64,000 nucleotides of DNA from JAUASV01 sp047605685 (GCA_047605685.1 JASGFF010000003.1:1-64000), one strand, 5' to 3'; counted from the stretch's first letter, positions 49,875-58,901 are shown. Numbers and translations are program-made. Notes: a model not told the origin generated them from the letters alone.

Positions 49875-50755
49875 TGCTGCCTCCGGGGGTCGAGAGCGGA
49901 ACGGAGCGCGTCTCCGAGCGTCGTGATGGCGAGCACGGTGACGGCGAGGAAGAGCCCGGGGAACAGCAGCAGGTGCGGCGCGAGCTGGAACTTGCTCGAG
50001 GCGCTCGAGAGTTGCAGCCCCCAGGAGATCGCCGGGGCCTCGAGCCCGATGCCCAGATAGGTGAGGGTCGACTCGGCGACGATGACCGCGCCGACCGAGA
50101 GCGTCGCGATGACGAGCACCGGCTGGATCGCGTTCGGCATGATGTAGCGCAGCACGATGCGGCGATACGGGATGCCCATGGTCACCGCCGCGAGCACGTA
50201 CTCGGACGAGCGGATGCTGCGCACCGACGCGCGCATGAGCCGCGCCATCGTGGGCCAGCCGAACAGGGCGAGCACGAGCGAGACCGAGAGCACCGAGCGT
50301 TCTCCGACGGCGCTCAGCACGACGATCGCGCCGAGCAGGAACGGGAAGCCGAGGAAGATCTCGGTGATGCGCGACACGACCCAGTCGACGACGCGGCCGG
50401 CGAGCCCGCCGAGCGTGCCGAGCACGAGAGCGAGCACGAGGGCGATCGCGGTCGAGAGCAGACCGACGGCGAGCGACGTCCGGGTTCCGTAGATCACGTT
50501 CGCGTAGACGTCGCAGCCCTGCACGTCGAGGCCGAAGGGATGCCCAGGGCCGGGCGACTCGAGGCTGCGGCCGAGCTCGCACGCGCGCGGATCGCCGTTG
50601 CCGAAGATCGCGGCGAACGGCGCCGGCATCAGCGCGATGATCCCGAGCACGACGAGCACGATGCCCGGCACGATGATGTTCCAGCGGCGCGCGATGCGAC
50701 GCCACGACATCCCCCGAGCCGTGGCGGGGTCGGCGATCTCGAGCGGTTCAGACAC
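49871..50755 (-). CDS. Peptide ABC transporter permease (DppC-like)
   Basis: The 294-residue six-span protein has an N-terminal cytoplasmic tail, the OppC/DppC pre-domain (HPFGLDVQGCDVYANVIYGTRTSL), and the EAA-type loop. It pairs with the DppB-like protein. The GTG start overlaps the DppB stop by eight bases. Forms the inner-membrane channel for oligopeptides or related compounds. Confidence 0.92.
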   Translation of the reverse strand: MSEPLEIADPATARGMSWRRIARRWNIIVPGIVLVVLGIIALMPAPFAAIFGNGDPRACELGRSLESPGPGHPFGLDVQGCDVYANVIYGTRTSLAVGLLSTAIALVLALVLGTLGGLAGRVVDWVVSRITEIFLGFPFLLGAIVVLSAVGERSVLSVSLVLALFGWPTMARLMRASVRSIRSSEYVLAAVTMGIPYRRIVLRYIMPNAIQPVLVIATLSVGAVIVAESTLTYLGIGLEAPAISWGLQLSSASSKFQLAPHLLLFPGLFLAVTVLAITTLGDALRSALDPRRQQ

Positions 50756-51680
50756 GTCGCATCCTCGGGTCGAGGGCCAGATGGAGCAGGTCGACGAGCG
50801 TGCTCAGCAGCAGGAAGACGATGATGAGCAGTGTCGAGATGCCGACGACGGTGGGGCCCTCGTGCGAGCTGATGGCGCTGAACAGCAGGTTGCCGATGCC
50901 CGGGAGGTTGAAGATGCCCTCGACCACCACGGTGCCGCCGAGCAGGTAGCCGAGGTCGGTGGCGAGGAACGTCGATGCGGGGATGAGCGAGTTGCGCAGC
51001 ACGTGCACGCCCACGACGCGGCCCTCGCGAACGCCCTTCGCGCGCACGAGCCGCACGTAGTCGGAGCCCAGCGCGTCGATCGCCGATGTGCGCATGAGGC
51101 GTGCCGTGGCGCCGAGCCCGAAGACCGCGATGACGAGCGCGGGCAGCAGGTAGGCCACCGGCCAGCCCTGTGTCACGCCCGCGACGGGGAACCAGCCGAG
51201 CCGCACCGAGAACACAAGCTGCGCCGTGGCGCCGACGACGAAGATCGGAACGGATGCCACGAGGATCGTGCCCGCGAGGATGCCGCGGTCGAGCGTGGTG
51301 CCCTTGCGCACGGCGGCGACGAGTCCGAGTCCGAGTCCCAGCACGATCTCGATCGCCCACGCCGTGAGCGCGAGCAGGAGGGTGATCGGCCAGCGCGCGA
51401 CGAGCTGGGCAGCGACCGGGCGACCGGAGAAGTCGAGGCCGAGATCGCCGCGGAGCAGCCCGCCGACCCACTGCACGTACTGCTGCCAGAGCGGGTCGTC
51501 GAGGTGGTACTTGGCACGCAGGGCCGCGACGACCGACTGGGAGAGCGGGCGGTCGCCGCCGAGCGCGGCGATCGGGTCGCCCGGCAGGGCGAAGACCATG
51601 GCGTAGATGAGGAACGTCACGCCGAGGAAGACGATGACCAGGGCGCCGAGGCGCTTCGCGATGGCACGCCCGATCGTCAC
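50748..51680 (-). CDS. Peptide ABC transporter permease (DppB-like)
   Basis: The 310-residue protein has one N-terminal span (RLGALVIVFLGVTFLIYAMV), a periplasmic-type loop with FALPGDPI, and five further spans. The C-terminal part has NLPGIGNLLFSAI, usual in DppB/OppB. The start overlaps the carboxypeptidase stop. Second permease of the same importer. Confidence 0.92.
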   Translation of the reverse strand: MTIGRAIAKRLGALVIVFLGVTFLIYAMVFALPGDPIAALGGDRPLSQSVVAALRAKYHLDDPLWQQYVQWVGGLLRGDLGLDFSGRPVAAQLVARWPITLLLALTAWAIEIVLGLGLGLVAAVRKGTTLDRGILAGTILVASVPIFVVGATAQLVFSVRLGWFPVAGVTQGWPVAYLLPALVIAVFGLGATARLMRTSAIDALGSDYVRLVRAKGVREGRVVGVHVLRNSLIPASTFLATDLGYLLGGTVVVEGIFNLPGIGNLLFSAISSHEGPTVVGISTLLIIVFLLLSTLVDLLHLALDPRMRRV

Positions 51681-53101
51681 GGACGTTCCCCGGGCCGGAC
51701 GAGGTGAGGGCCGGACGAGGTGAGGGCCGCGATCCTCGCCGCCGCGGCGAGGATCGCACCGTACTGCACGCCGACGAGGGTCGCGAGCGGGATCGGCTGC
51801 GCATCCTGGGCGATGTTCGGCGCCGTGATCCAGCCCTCGTAGATCGCGGCAAGGCGCGCGCGGATCCGGTGCAGCTCAGGGCTCGCGAGGCCCGCAGCCG
51901 TCTGCGCCGTGAGCGCCCGCAGCAGCATGCCGCCGTAGCGCAGCTTGAAGCAGTGCACGAGGTCCTCACGGTCGAAGCGCTCGGCGACGGTCGCCGGCCG
52001 GTCGGCCTCGGGCAGGACCGCTCGGGCGAGGTCAGTCTCGGCGATGCCGCCGAGCACGGGCACGAAGGCTCGCGACGCCCGGAGGAACGGCGAGACCAGC
52101 TCCAGGTGCGGCTCCGCCTCGGCGAGGATGTCGCCGAGCACGGCACCGACCTCGGCGAGGTCGGTCGCGGTGCGGGCCACGAGCTCACCGTAGCTCTCCG
52201 CGATGGCCGTGCGGTCGTCGGAGTCGGGGTGCGACCAGTAGGGCAGCTCGGCGACGAGGGAGAACGTGCCGTGGCGCGCTGCCCACTCGCTCGACGACGA
52301 TCCGCCGATCTGCGGCACCGGGTCGACGCCGAGTGCCTCCAGGTAGTCGTAGGCCTGCGAGATCGGGCCGAGGCCGAAGATCGCGGGACCGTGCTCGGCG
52401 AGGAACGGCGACTCGGGCTCGCCGATCGCGAGCGGCAGGCCGAGCGCTGCCGGCAGGCGCGTGAGCACGTCCTGCAGCTCGGGGTCGGGCCGTGAGATGT
52501 AGTAGTAGACCCCGCCCATCTCGCCGTTGTGCAGACTGACGAGCAGGTCGGGCCGCACATCATCGATGAGCCGCATGAGTCCGAGCGTCTCGGGCAGTAC
52601 GCGGTCGAAGTAGGCCCCCTTGTAGTCGGTGGGGAACGTCCACTCGACCTGCTCGTCCGGGGCGGGCCGGTAGAAGCCGCGCGCGTAGTGGGCACGGTCG
52701 GACGGGTCGTCGAACCAGCCCTCGTTGAGCCGGAGCCCGTCGGGGTCGATCGTCGGCACGATGTACCAGGTCGCGTCGAGGGCATCGCGGAGCTCCGCGT
52801 CGGCGACGAGGTCGTCGGCGAGCTGGATGGCGGTCCACGAGCCGATGGGCTCGTTGGGGTGCACGCCGCCCACGATGAGGTTGGTGTGGGTGCCCGCACC
52901 GATCCGGTAGACGCGGATCGGCTCCCCGAGCCGGCTCGTCGCGATCCGTCGTGATGACACGAGCCCGGGAGCGCGGGCCTCCAGCGCGGAGAAGTGCTCC
53001 CAGAGCGTGTCGACGTCGGGGAAGCCGTCCCGCGCTGGAAGGCGGCCTGCTCGCCGGAGGATGTCCTCCGGCGAGCAGGCCGCATCCGAGGGGCGGGTCA
53101 T
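51677..53101 (-). CDS. M14 family zinc carboxypeptidase, cytoplasmic
   Basis: The 474-residue protein has the M14 metal site HxxE in VGGVHPNEPIG (His81, Glu84), the third ligand His191 in LVSLHNGEMGG, and a late catalytic Glu in LVAELPYW. There is no signal peptide, unlike many secreted M14 enzymes, so it probably trims peptides after import. It lies between the binding-protein and permease genes and overlaps both by four bases, which ties it tightly to this transporter. Peptide type unknown; murein-derived peptides are a possibility. Confidence 0.88.
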   Translation of the reverse strand: MTRPSDAACSPEDILRRAGRLPARDGFPDVDTLWEHFSALEARAPGLVSSRRIATSRLGEPIRVYRIGAGTHTNLIVGGVHPNEPIGSWTAIQLADDLVADAELRDALDATWYIVPTIDPDGLRLNEGWFDDPSDRAHYARGFYRPAPDEQVEWTFPTDYKGAYFDRVLPETLGLMRLIDDVRPDLLVSLHNGEMGGVYYYISRPDPELQDVLTRLPAALGLPLAIGEPESPFLAEHGPAIFGLGPISQAYDYLEALGVDPVPQIGGSSSSEWAARHGTFSLVAELPYWSHPDSDDRTAIAESYGELVARTATDLAEVGAVLGDILAEAEPHLELVSPFLRASRAFVPVLGGIAETDLARAVLPEADRPATVAERFDREDLVHCFKLRYGGMLLRALTAQTAAGLASPELHRIRARLAAIYEGWITAPNIAQDAQPIPLATLVGVQYGAILAAAARIAALTSSGPHLVRPGERP

Positions 53102-54696
53102 GACGACGCGAGCTCGATCTGCTGGGTCACCGGGCTTCCGGCGAGGGATGGCAGTTCGGCGATCTTCGCGCTCGTGACGTACGCGTAGCTGTCGAAGAAG
53201 GTCGGCACGATCGGGAAGTCCTCCATGACGACGGTCTGCGCCTGCGCGTAGAGCGCCGCGGCCTCATCCGTCGTCGCGGCGGCGTCGGCCTGCGCGAGCA
53301 GGGAGTCGACCTCGTCGTTCGAGTACTGACCGGTGCACAGGGTGCAGCCGCCCGAGGTGGTGAACAGGGCGCGCAGCGTGTTCTGCTGGCTCGTGTAGAG
53401 AGCCCCCCAGTGCCCGAAGTGCGGGCCGGTGACCGTCGAGTCGACGAGGGTCTGCCAGTACTCCGCCCAGTCCGTGCTCGGCACGGCGACGGCGTCGACG
53501 CCCAGGTTCTGACGGATCTGGTTGGCGTAGGCCTCGAACAGGTCGTCGAGTCCGAGGCCGCCCGGGTAGTCGATCTCTATCGACCCCTCGAACCCGCCCG
53601 CTTCGGCGAGAAGGGCCTTGGCGGCGTCGGGGTCGAACTCGCAGTACTCACCGCAGATGCCCTCGGGCGTGCCGTCCATGATGGGAGGGGTGTATGCCGT
53701 CGCCGGCTCGTAGATTCCGCCGTAGATGGCGTCGTTCACCGCGTCGCGGTCGATCGCCATCGATATGGCCTGACGCACGCGCTTGTCGCTGTACTGCTCG
53801 TCCCAGAGCGGGAAGCCGAGGTAGTCGATGCCCGGTGCCTCGAGCACGAACAGGTGGTCGCCGAAGTCGGCGTCGGCCGAGGTGTACTTGTCCGAGGGCA
53901 GGTAGAGCAGATCGGCGTTGCCGGCGAGCACGTCGGTGTAGGCCGTGTCCATGTCGGTGTACGGCCGGAACACGACCTCGTCGACGCCCGCCGGGGTGCC
54001 CGCGTAGTCGGCGTAGGCCTCCATCGTGAACTCGGTGTTGTCCTGCCAGGTGTCGACCATCTCGAACGGGCCGTTGCCGATGGGCGCACGGTCGTAGGCA
54101 TCGAGGTCGTCGTATGCCGCCTCGGGCATCGGGTAGAAGCCGGTCTGCGCATCGCTGAGCTGCATCGGGAAGGAACTGTCGGGCGCCGAGAGCGTGACGG
54201 TGAACGTCAGGTCGTCGACGATCGCGAGCCCGCTGAGCGTCTCGGCGGTCGGGTCGCCCTCGTCAGGGTGCACGGCGTCGTAGCCCTCGATGCCGGCGAG
54301 CTGGCCGGCGTTCTCCCACGCGTTGGTCGAGAGCGCCTCGTAGTTCCACGCGTCGACGTAGCTCTGCGCGGTCACGGGCTCGCCGTTGTGGAACGTCCAG
54401 CCGTCGCGGAGCGTGATGGTCCAGACGGTCGCGTCGTCCGAGGTCACCGACTCGGCCTGCACGTAGCTGATGGTGCCGTCGTCCGCGACGCTCGTGAGCG
54501 GCGAGAAGAGCGCCATCGTCGGGGCGAAGGCGACGGTCTGGCGACCGGGTGTGAGGTGGTCGGGCTCACTGATGGCGTAGACGAAGGATGTCTCGCCGGT
54601 GTCGGCGGACGTCCCGCCTCCGCTCGACGAGCAGCCGGCGAGCGCGAACGCCGCCACGGCGACGGCCGCGACGGCGGCGAGTGGACGTGATCTCAT
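53098..54696 (-). CDS. Peptide ABC transporter substrate-binding lipoprotein (family 5)
   Basis: The 532-residue lipoprotein has a signal ending VAAFALAGC. The family 5 (OppA/DppA) body includes WTITLRDGWTFHNGEPVTAQSYVDAWNY and RVRQAISMAIDRDAVND. It captures peptide-like ligands outside the membrane. First gene of the seven-gene minus-strand operon; a promoter and a palindrome lie upstream. Confidence 0.93.
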   Translation of the reverse strand: MRSRPLAAVAAVAVAAFALAGCSSSGGGTSADTGETSFVYAISEPDHLTPGRQTVAFAPTMALFSPLTSVADDGTISYVQAESVTSDDATVWTITLRDGWTFHNGEPVTAQSYVDAWNYEALSTNAWENAGQLAGIEGYDAVHPDEGDPTAETLSGLAIVDDLTFTVTLSAPDSSFPMQLSDAQTGFYPMPEAAYDDLDAYDRAPIGNGPFEMVDTWQDNTEFTMEAYADYAGTPAGVDEVVFRPYTDMDTAYTDVLAGNADLLYLPSDKYTSADADFGDHLFVLEAPGIDYLGFPLWDEQYSDKRVRQAISMAIDRDAVNDAIYGGIYEPATAYTPPIMDGTPEGICGEYCEFDPDAAKALLAEAGGFEGSIEIDYPGGLGLDDLFEAYANQIRQNLGVDAVAVPSTDWAEYWQTLVDSTVTGPHFGHWGALYTSQQNTLRALFTTSGGCTLCTGQYSNDEVDSLLAQADAAATTDEAAALYAQAQTVVMEDFPIVPTFFDSYAYVTSAKIAELPSLAGSPVTQQIELASS

Positions 54697-54783
54697 GAAG
54701 GGCTCCGGGTGAAGGTCGGTGGTGGGCAGCGAAGAATGAGGATGAGGAGCTTCGTCAGCGGGTGCGGCGCGCTGACCTGCCCG

Positions 54784-54813
54784 AGCCTAGGAACCCGGGC
54801 GCCCGGAGAGCAA
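54784..54813 (-). promoter_or_regulatory. Promoter of the peptide-transport operon
   Basis: On the minus strand, TTGCTC (54808-54813) and TAGGCT (54784-54789) are 18 bp apart. The leader is about 85 bases. Confidence 0.5.
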
Positions 54814-54816
54814 CGT

Positions 54817-54838
54817 ACTTTCAATGATTATTGAAAGT
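54817..54838. promoter_or_regulatory. Palindrome ACTTTCAAT-N4-ATTGAAAGT upstream of the peptide operon
   Basis: Nine-base perfect arms in an AT-rich island, just upstream of the -35 box. Size and symmetry fit a dimeric winged-helix regulator, most simply the GbsR/MarR-like protein of the operon. Confidence 0.65.
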
Positions 54839-54928
54839 TTTACACTGCGGAAACGCGGTGGTCGGATCGCCGAAACACCCGGACGCGAACGGCCTCCGAC
54901 CCCCGGCCTCGCTGTCATCGAGCGTCGA

Positions 54929-54965
54929 TTGCCTCGGGCGGCAGCATGACGTATCGTTTCATCAT
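54929..54965 (+). promoter_or_regulatory. LacI-controlled promoter of the beta-helix gene (operator 54946-54965)
   Basis: TTGCCT (54929-54934) and TATCGT (54952-54957) are 17 bp apart. ATGACGTATC-GTTTCATCAT (54946-54965), imperfect palindrome with central CG, covers the -10. It differs from the operator at 58829-58848 by one base. The following 240-bp leader shows no RNA motif I recognise. Confidence 0.7.
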
Positions 54966-55205
54966 CCACGGACGAACCCCGCAGAGCAGCGGTGCGGACC
55001 CCCGTCAGATGCGAGAGACCACCATGACAACCCGCGTCCTTCTACGAGCCGCCGTGGGCGATTTCACGCTCGGTGGTGACGACAGGTCGCCGCTGGCATC
55101 GCCGAAGCGCGTCAGGACGGTTAGCCCCCTGTCCGCCTCCCAGCCGCGCTGCAGGCAGACGAACTGCAGTCCTTCCACCATCCAACTGACAACGGAGTCA
55201 TTGCC
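54966..55205 (+). other. 240-bp leader of the beta-helix gene
   Basis: Between the operator and the ATG at 55206 only a CTGCAG...CTGCAG hexamer pair was noticed. An in-frame-looking ATG at 55024 begins a short frame without family resemblance. No riboswitch was recognised. Confidence 0.4.
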
Positions 55206-57605
55206 ATGCCAACTCAGAACCGACCAGCGGCGCTATCACCACTGCTGTCACGACGAGGCTTCCTGCGAACTGCCGGCGTCGTCGGCGGAGTGGTCGTCCT
55301 GACCAGCGCCCAGCGCCCCCTGCTGGCGAAAGCCGGCGTGTGCTTCACGACGATCCAGAACGCGATCGACAGTGCGTATCCCGGCGACGTGATCGAGGTG
55401 CCCGCTGGCGTGTACCACGAGACCGTCTCTTTCGTGAGATCGGGTGAGCCCGGTCGACCGATCACCCTCAGGGCCGCGCCGGGTGCGCGCGTGCTGCTCG
55501 ACGGAGCCGACCCCGAACTGCAAGCCCCGAACTCGCGGTGGACTCTGCACGCGCCCGCCACCAGCGCGGCCCCGGCCGTCTACCGGGCACAGGTGCCGTT
55601 CGCCGGTGCCGAGCCCGACTACTCCATCGGCACGTGGGTGTCCCTCACCGACACCGATGGCCGACACGGCTGCGACCGGCTGTTGGCCGCCTACGCATCG
55701 GTGGAGGCGCTGCAGGAGTCGCGGGCGAGGGGCCAGGGAACCTATCGTGACGGTCAGGACGTGTACGTCAGCCTCGATGACGACCTCGACCCGAATGGCC
55801 TCGGGCTCAACGTCGGCGTCGCGCAATCCGTGATCGATCTCGCCGGGTACTCCCACATCCGGGTCCAAGGACTGGAGATCCGCAACGGCGGATGGGCCGG
55901 CATCTACCTGCCCGGCCCGGGTGAGCTCGAGCCGGATGAGCCCGTCAGCGACGAAGGCACGGTGATCCACGAAGACGTCCAGATCGTCGACGTCACCGTC
56001 CGCAACTGCTTCCGCCAGATCGCCGTGGGCGGCGCCTCGCACCTGTCGATCCATCGTGCCCGGCTCCTGTGCGGAACAGATCCGGACTGGGACTGGACGG
56101 GCTCCTACGTCGTCGGTGTCGGAGCGCACGCGAGCAAGGCCGACGCCCTCTCTCCCTGGCGAGGCTTCGGCATCCAGTTGACCCGGGTCAGCGACGGCGA
56201 GATCTCCGACTGCCTCGTGGCCGGGCACTGGGACGGGATGGGGCTCAAGCGCTGCACGCGCGTGGACGTGCACCACAACTCGGTGCACGACATCATGGAC
56301 GACGCCGTCGAGCTCGAGTCGCCGGAGCAGTCCCACGTCAGGTACCACAGCAATCACCTCTGGGACGTCTTCCAGGGCATCAGCGTGACGGTCGACTATC
56401 CCGGCCCGATCCACGTGTTCCGCAACGTCGTCGAATCGACGCATCCACGGCGGCCGGGATCCACCTCGAGCCACAGCATCAAGAGCGGCCTGGATTCCGG
56501 GATCGGGCGGGCTGAGAACATCAAGTTCTACAACAACACGTTCGTCGCGGCCGACTCGTACAACCTCTGGGAGAAGCTCGACGACCCCGCCCCGAATCGC
56601 TGGCACGGATATGACTTCGTCAACAACGTCTTCTGGAGCGGCACGACCGTCGAGGGTCGGGGGAACTACAACTTCCGCGGCCGAGGTGCGGAGGATGCGG
56701 CCGACGACAACTACTGGGACTCGAACGTCTACAACCTCAGCACCCCGATCGCGCAAGCCCCTCTCGCGTGGTCGGAGAACGAGCTGACGGAGGTCAACGC
56801 CCCGTGGCCCGCGCACGTCTCCACGGCGCCGGACGGGATCGTCTCGCTCGGCACCTTCGCGGTGCCCGCCAACGGTGGCGCCGTCGCCGGCACGGAGTAC
56901 GCATTCACCTCGTCCGCGCTGGCGGAGTTCGTGGAGGCGGCGCGCATCGCCGGCCTGGAGACGATGACGGTCATCCTCCGCGAGACCACCAGTCAACCCG
57001 GTACCGTCAGTTTCGTCTCGAAGGAGGACGGAGACCTTTCAGCGACCTCGCTCCAGATCCAGACGGAGTCGGGCAGTGTCACCCTGCCGGAGCCCGCGGC
57101 CGACACCTACGTCTACCGGCTCAAGGCGAGCGACGATCTGGGCGACGAGACCCGCGTCCATGTCCGGGGTACCGACAACTCTGATTCGCGGCGTTCTGCC
57201 TATGTCCGCTTCGATCTGCCCGAACTGGATGCGGCTGTCGTCGACGCCGCGGTCACCTTCCGGCTCGGATTCATCGGCGCAGGTCGCACCGAATCGACCA
57301 TCGAGGTCTATGCGCTCGCCGTCGACTTCGTGCCGTCGCCTGCGGAGCCTGGTGCGCTCACGATGGCCGATCTGGCGGACAGCTTCGTGACGTTCACGAC
57401 GCCCACACGCGAGACACCGAGGGACCTTCGTCTCATTGCCGGTTCCGTGCTGGTGGGCTCGGGATCGCAGTACCCGCAGGAGGTCGAGTGGCCGGATGAC
57501 CTCGACCTGACGGGACTGGAGCCCGACCGCGGTGCCTGGCAGTCGGGGCTGGCGTCCCAGCGCATCGGCGCCCCCGCCGACGTGCTCGACGCCGCGTCCC
57601 GATAG
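55206..57605 (+). CDS. Tat-exported right-handed parallel beta-helix protein with DNRLRE/CBM96-like segments
   Basis: The 799-residue protein has a twin-arginine signal (SRRGFLRTAGVVGG, Arg16-Arg17). Residues about 45-510 are a parallel beta-helix starting FTTIQNAIDSAYPGDVIEVPAGVYHETV, as in polysaccharide lyases and DUF1565 proteins. It has Asn/His-rich turns (VHHNSVHDIMDDAVELE). At about 520-620 and 630-715 are segments like the C- and N-terminal halves of a DNRLRE/CBM96 domain, in reversed order. A helix-like end (VLVGSGSQYPQEVEWPDDLD...) follows. Probably binds or cleaves an acidic polysaccharide outside the cell; the reaction is not shown. Shares a LacI operator with the ABC importer downstream. 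Confidence 0.78.
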   Translation: MPTQNRPAALSPLLSRRGFLRTAGVVGGVVVLTSAQRPLLAKAGVCFTTIQNAIDSAYPGDVIEVPAGVYHETVSFVRSGEPGRPITLRAAPGARVLLDGADPELQAPNSRWTLHAPATSAAPAVYRAQVPFAGAEPDYSIGTWVSLTDTDGRHGCDRLLAAYASVEALQESRARGQGTYRDGQDVYVSLDDDLDPNGLGLNVGVAQSVIDLAGYSHIRVQGLEIRNGGWAGIYLPGPGELEPDEPVSDEGTVIHEDVQIVDVTVRNCFRQIAVGGASHLSIHRARLLCGTDPDWDWTGSYVVGVGAHASKADALSPWRGFGIQLTRVSDGEISDCLVAGHWDGMGLKRCTRVDVHHNSVHDIMDDAVELESPEQSHVRYHSNHLWDVFQGISVTVDYPGPIHVFRNVVESTHPRRPGSTSSHSIKSGLDSGIGRAENIKFYNNTFVAADSYNLWEKLDDPAPNRWHGYDFVNNVFWSGTTVEGRGNYNFRGRGAEDAADDNYWDSNVYNLSTPIAQAPLAWSENELTEVNAPWPAHVSTAPDGIVSLGTFAVPANGGAVAGTEYAFTSSALAEFVEAARIAGLETMTVILRETTSQPGTVSFVSKEDGDLSATSLQIQTESGSVTLPEPAADTYVYRLKASDDLGDETRVHVRGTDNSDSRRSAYVRFDLPELDAAVVDAAVTFRLGFIGAGRTESTIEVYALAVDFVPSPAEPGALTMADLADSFVTFTTPTRETPRDLRLIAGSVLVGSGSQYPQEVEWPDDLDLTGLEPDRGAWQSGLASQRIGAPADVLDAASR

Positions 57606-57686
57606 GCGGCTCGGGATTCGCAGACCGTCTCCCGCGGTGACGAGGGGCTCCGGGCGGTGGTCGTCGGGAACGGCCAAGAGCCGCCT

Positions 57687-58676
57687 TCAGAGGGGCTCGG
57701 CGGTGCTGCCTCTGCGCACGAGCTCGTTGGGGACGTCCGTTATCACGCCGTAGTTCGACTCGTCCCCCGTGATGGCGACCCGAGCCGCGCGTGCGCCGAG
57801 CTCGTAGAGCGGTGTGCGCACGCTCGTGAGCGCCGGGCGGATGTAGGCGGCGAACTCGAAGTCGTTGATCGATACAACCGACAGCTCCCTGGGTATCGAG
57901 ATCGCCGCATCCGCGGCGGCCGCGACCACACCGATCGCCGTCGTGCCCGTGCAGACGACGACCGCCGTCGGCCGTGGATCGAGCCTCGTGAGCTGCGCGA
58001 TGACCGGACCACCGCTCTCGTATCCGAACGGGCACTCGATGCTGATCGCCCGCAGATTCGCCGCCGCGATCGTGTCTGCATACCCGTTGTAGCGACGCTG
58101 CAAGGCCACGGTGTCAGTGCGTCCAGCCCAGGCGATGTGGCGGTGACCGAGCTCGATCAGGTGCCTGGTCGCCATCGCTGCCGCACCGTAGTTGTCGATC
58201 GAGACCCACGGGCCGCCCGGCTCGCCCGTCTCCTCCATGGCGATGACCGGTCGGGGGTGTTGCTTGAGCGCCTCGCGCAACTCATCGGTGATCGCTCTGA
58301 GCGTGTGGACGACGACGCCGTCGACCGAGCCGTCAACGAGGAGCTGAGAGAGGAGATTCGTGCTTGCGGGCGACCACTCGGCGCCGTTGATGAGAATGGT
58401 CTTGCCCAGACTGGCTGCCGAGACGGTAAATCCGAGAACGGCCTCATGGAGCGTTGGATTGTCCAATTTGTGGAGCACAAGGGCAAGGCGCCTGGTCTCC
58501 TGTCTCCGCAGTGCCCGTGCGGCGGCGTTCGGGATGTACCCGGTCTCCGTGATGACGGTCTCAATCCTCGCCCGCGTCTTCGCGGATACCCGAGTGTGGT
58601 CAGAGCCATTGATGACTGCCGACACCGCAGCGATGGAGACTCCCGCCGCCTCCGCGATCGCTCGGATTGTTGGCAT
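57687..58676 (-). CDS. LacI family transcriptional regulator
   Basis: The 329-residue protein begins TIRAIAEAAGVSIAAVSAVING, the LacI helix-turn-helix with hinge helix (IPNAAARALRR). A periplasmic-binding-protein-like sugar domain follows. It lies between the beta-helix gene and the ABC importer and has the matching operator at the promoter of each. On the minus strand TAGACT lies exactly six bases before the ATG, so its mRNA may be leaderless. The inducer is probably a sugar released by the beta-helix protein. Confidence 0.92.
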   Translation of the reverse strand: MPTIRAIAEAAGVSIAAVSAVINGSDHTRVSAKTRARIETVITETGYIPNAAARALRRQETRRLALVLHKLDNPTLHEAVLGFTVSAASLGKTILINGAEWSPASTNLLSQLLVDGSVDGVVVHTLRAITDELREALKQHPRPVIAMEETGEPGGPWVSIDNYGAAAMATRHLIELGHRHIAWAGRTDTVALQRRYNGYADTIAAANLRAISIECPFGYESGGPVIAQLTRLDPRPTAVVVCTGTTAIGVVAAAADAAISIPRELSVVSINDFEFAAYIRPALTSVRTPLYELGARAARVAITGDESNYGVITDVPNELVRRGSTAEPL

Positions 58677-58682
58677 CCGGTC

Positions 58683-58688
58683 AGTCTA
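58683..58688 (-). promoter_or_regulatory. -10 box TAGACT, six bases before the LacI-family ATG
   Basis: Minus strand TAGACT-N6-ATG with no ribosome binding site. The rest of the gap to 58901 holds the importer's promoter and operator. Confidence 0.45.
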
Positions 58689-58810
58689 CGGTTCGACTCG
58701 TGCTTGCGCCGCTGACAAGCGGAACGGCGGCGACGCCGGAGCGGGTCGTGACCCCCGGGCCCTGCCGGAGACGAACGGTGGACCGTTACCTCGTTGTGAC
58801 CGAGTGTCGA

Positions 58811-58848
58811 TTGCGCGGGGTGGCCGCGATGACGTATCGTTTCGTCAT
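58811..58848 (+). promoter_or_regulatory. LacI-controlled promoter of the ABC importer (operator 58829-58848)
   Basis: TTGCGC (58811-58816) and TATCGT (58835-58840) are 18 bp apart. ATGACGTATC-GTTTCGTCAT (58829-58848) has central CG and eight of ten symmetric positions, typical of LacI-family operators. It covers the -10 box. The context GTCGATTGC upstream is shared with the promoter at 54929. Confidence 0.75.
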
Positions 58849-58901
58849 ACGGGCTCGCGCCACGCACGACCCGCCATTCAAAGACGAAGAGGAGCACGAC
58901 G

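Noticed and set aside
54946..55302. 118-codon open frame starting in the LacI operator upstream of the beta-helix gene
   Set aside because: Its ATG lies in the operator and promoter, it has no family features, and it overlaps the real gene in another frame.
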